Shown in pieces: positions 6,615-10,312 of a DNA stretch of 10,312 bases. The position numbers and the translations under genes are program-made. The number at the start of each line of letters is the position of its first letter. Position 1 is the first letter of the stretch. The stretch is taken from assembly GCA_018400545.1 (NCBI GenBank), contig JAGYLT010000063.1, positions 1-10,312 on the forward strand. The letters are read 5' to 3'. The stretch is from Bacteroidales bacterium (GTDB lineage: Bacteria > Bacteroidota > Bacteroidia > Bacteroidales > 4484-276). Below the pieces are notes generated by a model, which was given only the letters and a program-made list of their open reading frames with translations, did not search any database and was not told where the DNA came from.

Positions 6615-9600
6615 GTGGAAATTACAGCTGATTTTTCTTTCGATGAACATGGAAAAATTATTGGGCTGCAGGGCATTGCCCGGGATATTACCGAACGCAA
6701 AATTAATGAAATCAAAAGCAGGCAAATGCTCGAGGATCTGAGCCTGCAGGACCAAGAACTGAAAGTGCAGAACGAGGAACTGATTGTTGCACGCCGGGAG
6801 GTGGAAAAATCCGCCGAACAATATTTCGATTTGTTTGAAAACGGGCCCGTTGGCTATATCATCCTTGACAAAGACGGAAAAGTGAAGGAGCTGAATTCCA
6901 CATCAGCACAAATGATCGGGAAGGAAAAAAATGAAATTGTGAACAAATATTTTCTCAGTTTCATCCATGAGGATGAGAAACGGGATTTTTCCGGATATTT
7001 TGTTAAAACAATGAATGCGCGAAAAGTATTCCAAAAGGAATTCAGCATCTCGACCTACAAAACGCGTATTGTTTTTGTTCCGGATATTGCAAATGGCCAG
7101 GTGAGGTGTCGGCTTGCCATGGTTGATATCTCCGCCGAAGCTGAGGTAAGGGAAAGGCTTAAGATGGCTTTGCAGTCGCTCCGGACTGTTTTTGATGCCA
7201 TTCCGGGAGGCATCACCGTAATCGACAATGATTTGCGGGTGATAAATATCAACCAGCGGATACAAAAAATCCATAACATCAACAACCGGTCTGATGTGCT
7301 TGGTGAAAAATGTTTTGAAGTATTTAAATGTGGTAAAGCGCCATGCGCTGATTGCACCTGGAACAAGGTTTTGAGGCATGGAAAAACAATCGTCAGGCAC
7401 TCATCACCTGACGATCCGCTGTATAGCTCCGGCGAATACCGCATATACTCCAGTCCGATGTTTGATGGAAACGGAAAAGTGATTGGCATCGTAGAGGCGG
7501 CCATGGACATATCAGACCTTCGCAAGGCTGAGGAAGCGCTGGAAGACAGCGAACGGAAGTTTAAAGATCTTTTTAATGATATTCCGGATGCGGTTTTTAT
7601 TACCGGGATCGGTGAAAACTCAGGAAAGGTAGTCGATGTAAATGCTGCCGCTGTTAAACAAACAGGGTATTCACGGGAAGAGTTACTGGGCATGAATGTG
7701 CTGGATGACATTGCAGCAAAAGGGACCAGCAGGCAAATGACAGACGAACGCGAACGACACCTGAAAAATGACAGCAAAATTGAGCTTACCGAGCAGAAGC
7801 GGTGCAAGGATGGAACACTCATCTGGACGGAGGTAGTGGTTCAAAAAATCGTGATCCAGGGGCAAACACTTGCGCTTTCGGTTTCCAGGGATATTACCGA
7901 ACGTGTGAAAATTCAGGAAGAACTCAGGAAATCAGAGGCCAGGGTGCGCTCGCTGCTCGATGCCCTCCCTGATTTACTTTTTATTATGGATAAGAAAGGG
8001 AATTTCCTGGAATACCATGCATCGTCGCAGGAGCCGCTGCTCATTACTCCTGAGGAATTTCTGGGTAAAAATATCAGTGAAGTATTGCCGGGTTACCTGA
8101 CTGACCTGACTATGAAGAATATCGAACGTACTTTTCGTACCGGAGAAATGCAGGTTTACGGATATCATGTGAACAGAAATGGGGAGCGTCAATATTTTGA
8201 TGCCCGTATGGTAAAAGCCTCGGAAAATGCTGTGCTGACAATCGTTCGGGATATTACCGAAACGCATCGCGCAGAAGAACATCGCAGGCAAAACGAGGAA
8301 AAATACAAAACCATCTTCAGAAACACCCCGCTGGGCGTTTTTAATTTTGATAAAACTGGTGAAATCCTCGATTGTAATGAGCATTTTGTGAAAATTATCG
8401 GCTCGAGCCGGGAGGTGCTCATTGGATTTAATATGATGAGGAGGTTAGAGAACCAGAAGTTGAAAGACGTTATCGCACAGGCCATCACTTCGGGAAGTGG
8501 AACTTACGAGGGCGATTACAGGTCGGTAACCGCAAATAAGCTTACGCCGATAAGGGCATTCTTTAAATGTATTTACAACGACAAAGAAGAATTTATTGAT
8601 GGCATCGGCATCGTGGAAGATGTAAGTGATCAACGCAAATATGAGGAGCAGATACTGGCAGCCAAACAAAAAGCCGAAGAAAGCGATCGCCTGAAAAGTT
8701 CGTTTATGGCAACCATGTCGCATGAGTTGCGAACACCGCTGAATACAGTTATTGGATTTTCGGATATGATAGAGGAATCCATGCCCATGGATCAGGTGGC
8801 GGAGTTTACGGAGATTATTTCGAAAAGTGGCAGGCACCTGCTTTCGATTATCGAGGATATCCTGGATATCAGTTTGATAGACAGCAGTGAAGTAAAACTT
8901 GTAGCCGAACGCTTTTATATTAACGAATTAATGGAAGGGTTGTATAACTTTGCAATCCGAAAACGAATTGATATGGGCAAGGACCATATCGATGTTGAGA
9001 TGGTGATTCCGGAGCAGTTTAAAGAGGCCAGATTGTCGGGCGATTTGGGAAGGATTAATAAAGTTTTTGGCCATCTGATCAATAACGCTTTGAAATTCAC
9101 CAGGAAAGGAAAGGTTGAAATTGGAATTGACGAGGCAGGTAAAACAAGTTCACCGGATATGGTGTTGCTTTATGTCAGGGATACAGGAATTGGTATTCCC
9201 AAAGACAAACACGATATTATTTTTGAAATATTCAGGCAGGTTGATGATTCGAGTACGCGTGAGTTTGAAGGAACCGGACTGGGGCTTTCCATATCGAAAA
9301 AACTCATCAGGATGATGGGTGGCAGGATTTGGTTGCGCTCTGCACCGGATAAAGGGTCAACTTTTTATTTTGAGTTGCCCTTGAAGGCAGGCACTGCTCA
9401 AACCATCCAAACGTTTAACAGATACCTAAAACCCGATGTGAAAACCATGAAAGGAATTACCGTATTAGTTGCTGAAGATGACGACACCAATTTTCATCTT
9501 TTTAAGCTCTTGCTTAACAGACGGCAAATTGATGTGATCAGGGCACGAAACGGCGAGGAATCCATAAATGCGGTTTCCACAAACGCCAGTATCCGGATAG

Positions 9601-9809
9601 TGCTGATGGATATCAATATGCCTGTTTTGAATGGATACGAGGCCACAAAAAAAATTAAGCAAATCCGCAGCGACCTCCCGGTAATTGCTGTAACGGCCTA
9701 TGCCATGGCTGGCGATAAAGAACGTGCCGAAGAAGCCGGCTGCGACGATTATATTACCAAGCCCATCAACAATCAGGTATTCTACGAAACCATCTCAAAA
9801 TATCTTTAA
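6615..9809 (+). CDS. multi-PAS hybrid histidine kinase with C-terminal receiver, N-terminally truncated
   Basis: An open frame of 1064 codons. Residues 1-30 are only the tail of a PAS domain (GLQGIARDITERK), whose front half lies in the decayed stretch upstream. A helical linker (LKVQNEELIVARREVEKS) leads to five complete PAS domains at about 69-175, 185-302, 312-430, 440-550 and 560-673; the second has a four-Cys cluster. HisKA carries His703 in ATMSHELRTPLN; HATPase_c has Asn824 (INNALKF), Asp856 (DTGIGIP) and GTGLGLS from Gly886. The receiver (about 945-1064) has acidic residues 954-957, phospho-acceptor Asp999 in LMDINMP, Thr1027 and Lys1049, so all key residues are present. No membrane segment remains. 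The start is uncertain: GTG6615 has GGGAGGT four bases before it but cuts a PAS in half; ATG6726 (codon 38) gives a cleaner start at the linker. It is the third signalling gene on this strand and has no output domain beyond the receiver. Confidence 0.88.
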   Translation: MEITADFSFDEHGKIIGLQGIARDITERKINEIKSRQMLEDLSLQDQELKVQNEELIVARREVEKSAEQYFDLFENGPVGYIILDKDGKVKELNSTSAQMIGKEKNEIVNKYFLSFIHEDEKRDFSGYFVKTMNARKVFQKEFSISTYKTRIVFVPDIANGQVRCRLAMVDISAEAEVRERLKMALQSLRTVFDAIPGGITVIDNDLRVININQRIQKIHNINNRSDVLGEKCFEVFKCGKAPCADCTWNKVLRHGKTIVRHSSPDDPLYSSGEYRIYSSPMFDGNGKVIGIVEAAMDISDLRKAEEALEDSERKFKDLFNDIPDAVFITGIGENSGKVVDVNAAAVKQTGYSREELLGMNVLDDIAAKGTSRQMTDERERHLKNDSKIELTEQKRCKDGTLIWTEVVVQKIVIQGQTLALSVSRDITERVKIQEELRKSEARVRSLLDALPDLLFIMDKKGNFLEYHASSQEPLLITPEEFLGKNISEVLPGYLTDLTMKNIERTFRTGEMQVYGYHVNRNGERQYFDARMVKASENAVLTIVRDITETHRAEEHRRQNEEKYKTIFRNTPLGVFNFDKTGEILDCNEHFVKIIGSSREVLIGFNMMRRLENQKLKDVIAQAITSGSGTYEGDYRSVTANKLTPIRAFFKCIYNDKEEFIDGIGIVEDVSDQRKYEEQILAAKQKAEESDRLKSSFMATMSHELRTPLNTVIGFSDMIEESMPMDQVAEFTEIISKSGRHLLSIIEDILDISLIDSSEVKLVAERFYINELMEGLYNFAIRKRIDMGKDHIDVEMVIPEQFKEARLSGDLGRINKVFGHLINNALKFTRKGKVEIGIDEAGKTSSPDMVLLYVRDTGIGIPKDKHDIIFEIFRQVDDSSTREFEGTGLGLSISKKLIRMMGGRIWLRSAPDKGSTFYFELPLKAGTAQTIQTFNRYLKPDVKTMKGITVLVAEDDDTNFHLFKLLLNRRQIDVIRARNGEESINAVSTNASIRIVLMDINMPVLNGYEATKKIKQIRSDLPVIAVTAYAMAGDKERAEEAGCDDYITKPINNQVFYETISKYL

Positions 9810-9825
9810 GAAGCACATCTGTTAT

Positions 9826-9942
9826 TGAGCCACCCCGTGAATCTGTCCGGGGACGAAGACCTTGGTTTAAAAAGGATACGTTACACTTAAAAATAATTCA
9901 CGGGGTGGTTTGTGAAAAATGAATTTACGGGGTGGCTTTTCA
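9826..9942. repeat. three-copy 15-base repeat, one inverted and two direct; possible terminator or IS-end remnant
   Basis: AGCCACCCCGTGAAT (9828-9842) is the reverse complement, with one difference each, of ATTCACGGGGTGGTT (9896-9910) and ATTTACGGGGTGGCT (9923-9937). In RNA each mismatch becomes a G-U pair, so the left copy can form a full 15-pair helix with either right copy but not both; the distal helix is followed by TTTT, as in a terminator for the signalling operon. The outer bases TG (9826) and CA (9941) and the repeated subterminal motif also resemble ends of IS21-type elements, which would make this about 117-base unit a small non-coding remnant. I see no flanking target duplication and no transposase. 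Confidence 0.6.
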
Positions 9943-9992
9943 TCACAATAAAACAGCCTGATTTCCGTAACTTCTACATTAATTTTTCACGC

Positions 9993-10000
9993 TATCTTTG
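9993..10000 (+). promoter_or_regulatory. putative -7 element for the lipoprotein gene
   Basis: TATCTTTG followed by C matches the Bacteroidota -7 consensus TAnnTTTG and is identical to the octamer at 760-767. It ends 20 bases before ATG10021, so the leader would be only about 12-15 bases. A TTTG -33 box is not apparent. Confidence 0.5.
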
Positions 10001-10020
10001 CCGCCGAAAAAACTGAATAC

Positions 10021-10312
10021 ATGATACAGCGCACTTTATCTGCTCTTCTCCTTGCAGTACTTGTTTCCGCAATCATCTTTTCCTCCTGCCGGAAAGAAGA
10101 TACCATCGACACCAGCCCTTCTATTTCATTGAATTTTTCATCAGATACCCTTATCTTCGATACGGTGTTTTCCACCATTGGCTCCATAACGGAGGCCATT
10201 CGGGTTTATAATCCATCGGACAATAAAGTGAATATTTCATCCATCCGCCTGGCAAAGGGCGGTAGTTCACGCTATTCCATCAATGTGGATGGTCAGGATG
10301 GAGATGCTTTTA
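10021..10312 (+). CDS. predicted surface lipoprotein, N-terminal part
   Basis: This frame has 97 codons and is open to the window end. It begins with a basic/hydrophobic signal (MIQRTLSALLLAVLVSAII) and a lipobox FSSC, so Cys23 should be lipidated after signal peptidase II cleavage. The residues after Cys are RKED: Lys at +3 followed by Glu-Asp at +4/+5 fits the lipoprotein export signal described in Bacteroidota for surface display. The mature part reads as beta-strand-rich (LIFDTVFSTIGS, then EAIRVYNPSDNKVNISSIRL), in the style of Bacteroidota lipoproteins with Ig-like folds. I do not recognise a specific family or function, and the C-terminal part that would decide it is outside the window. 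It has its own promoter-like element and lies beyond the repeat at 9826-9942, so it is probably independent of the kinases. ATG10021 is chosen because it directly precedes the signal peptide. Confidence 0.8.
   Translation, partial: MIQRTLSALLLAVLVSAIIFSSCRKEDTIDTSPSISLNFSSDTLIFDTVFSTIGSITEAIRVYNPSDNKVNISSIRLAKGGSSRYSINVDGQDGDAF

Noticed and set aside
6399..6821. Minus-strand frame of 140 codons with hydrophobic stretches across the decayed region
   Set aside because: It spans both the pseudogene and conserved PAS/linker coding sequence on the other strand; no recognisable protein. The hydrophobicity comes from antisense of Lys/Glu-rich codons.
7055..7822. Minus-strand frame of 255 codons
   Set aside because: It mirrors the conserved PAS coding region of the hybrid kinase and is Ser/Leu-rich low-complexity text, as expected of an antisense shadow.

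Overview
The window looks like chromosomal DNA of a Bacteroidota member, most likely Bacteroidia. Three things support this: TAnnTTTG-type -7 promoter elements ahead of genes, A-rich leaders instead of canonical Shine-Dalgarno sites, and a lipoprotein whose residues after the lipidated Cys fit the Bacteroidota surface-export signal. Protein style agrees (multi-PAS sensor kinases, a TPR-kinase remnant, an ALDH4-type PruA). Species cannot be set from the sequence.

Layout. Bases 1-442 (minus) hold the first 147 codons of a proline-catabolism dehydrogenase, pruA. A 383-base AT-rich divergent intergenic region (443-825) carries promoter elements for both directions and a duplicated 11-base interrupted palindrome. 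From 826 to 9809 everything on the plus strand is one signalling block. First comes a 998-residue CheB-CheR-coiled coil-PAS protein with no receiver and no kinase. Eight bases later begins a 669-residue three-PAS histidine kinase. Then follow about 700 bases of decayed coding sequence (5911-6614) from the front of a signal peptide/TPR/transmembrane/PAS kinase, which run without a break into a 3.2-kb intact frame encoding five complete PAS domains, HisKA, HATPase and a receiver. Bases 9826-9942 hold one inverted and two direct copies of a 15-base repeat. At 10021 a lipoprotein gene starts and runs off the window.

How the parts may work together (inference). The CheB-CheR protein and the two kinases look co-transcribed and share PAS and coiled-coil design, so they may form one sensory complex or phosphorelay. 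CheB/CheR would edit carboxyl groups on a partner, and phosphate could pass to the receiver of the third protein. No DNA-binding output protein, CheA, CheW or chemoreceptor is present in the window. The most unusual point is the third kinase: its N-terminal sensor half is wrecked by frameshifts, a probable deletion and five in-frame stops, while over a thousand codons downstream carry no lesion. This suggests that the truncated cytoplasmic kinase is retained and used.
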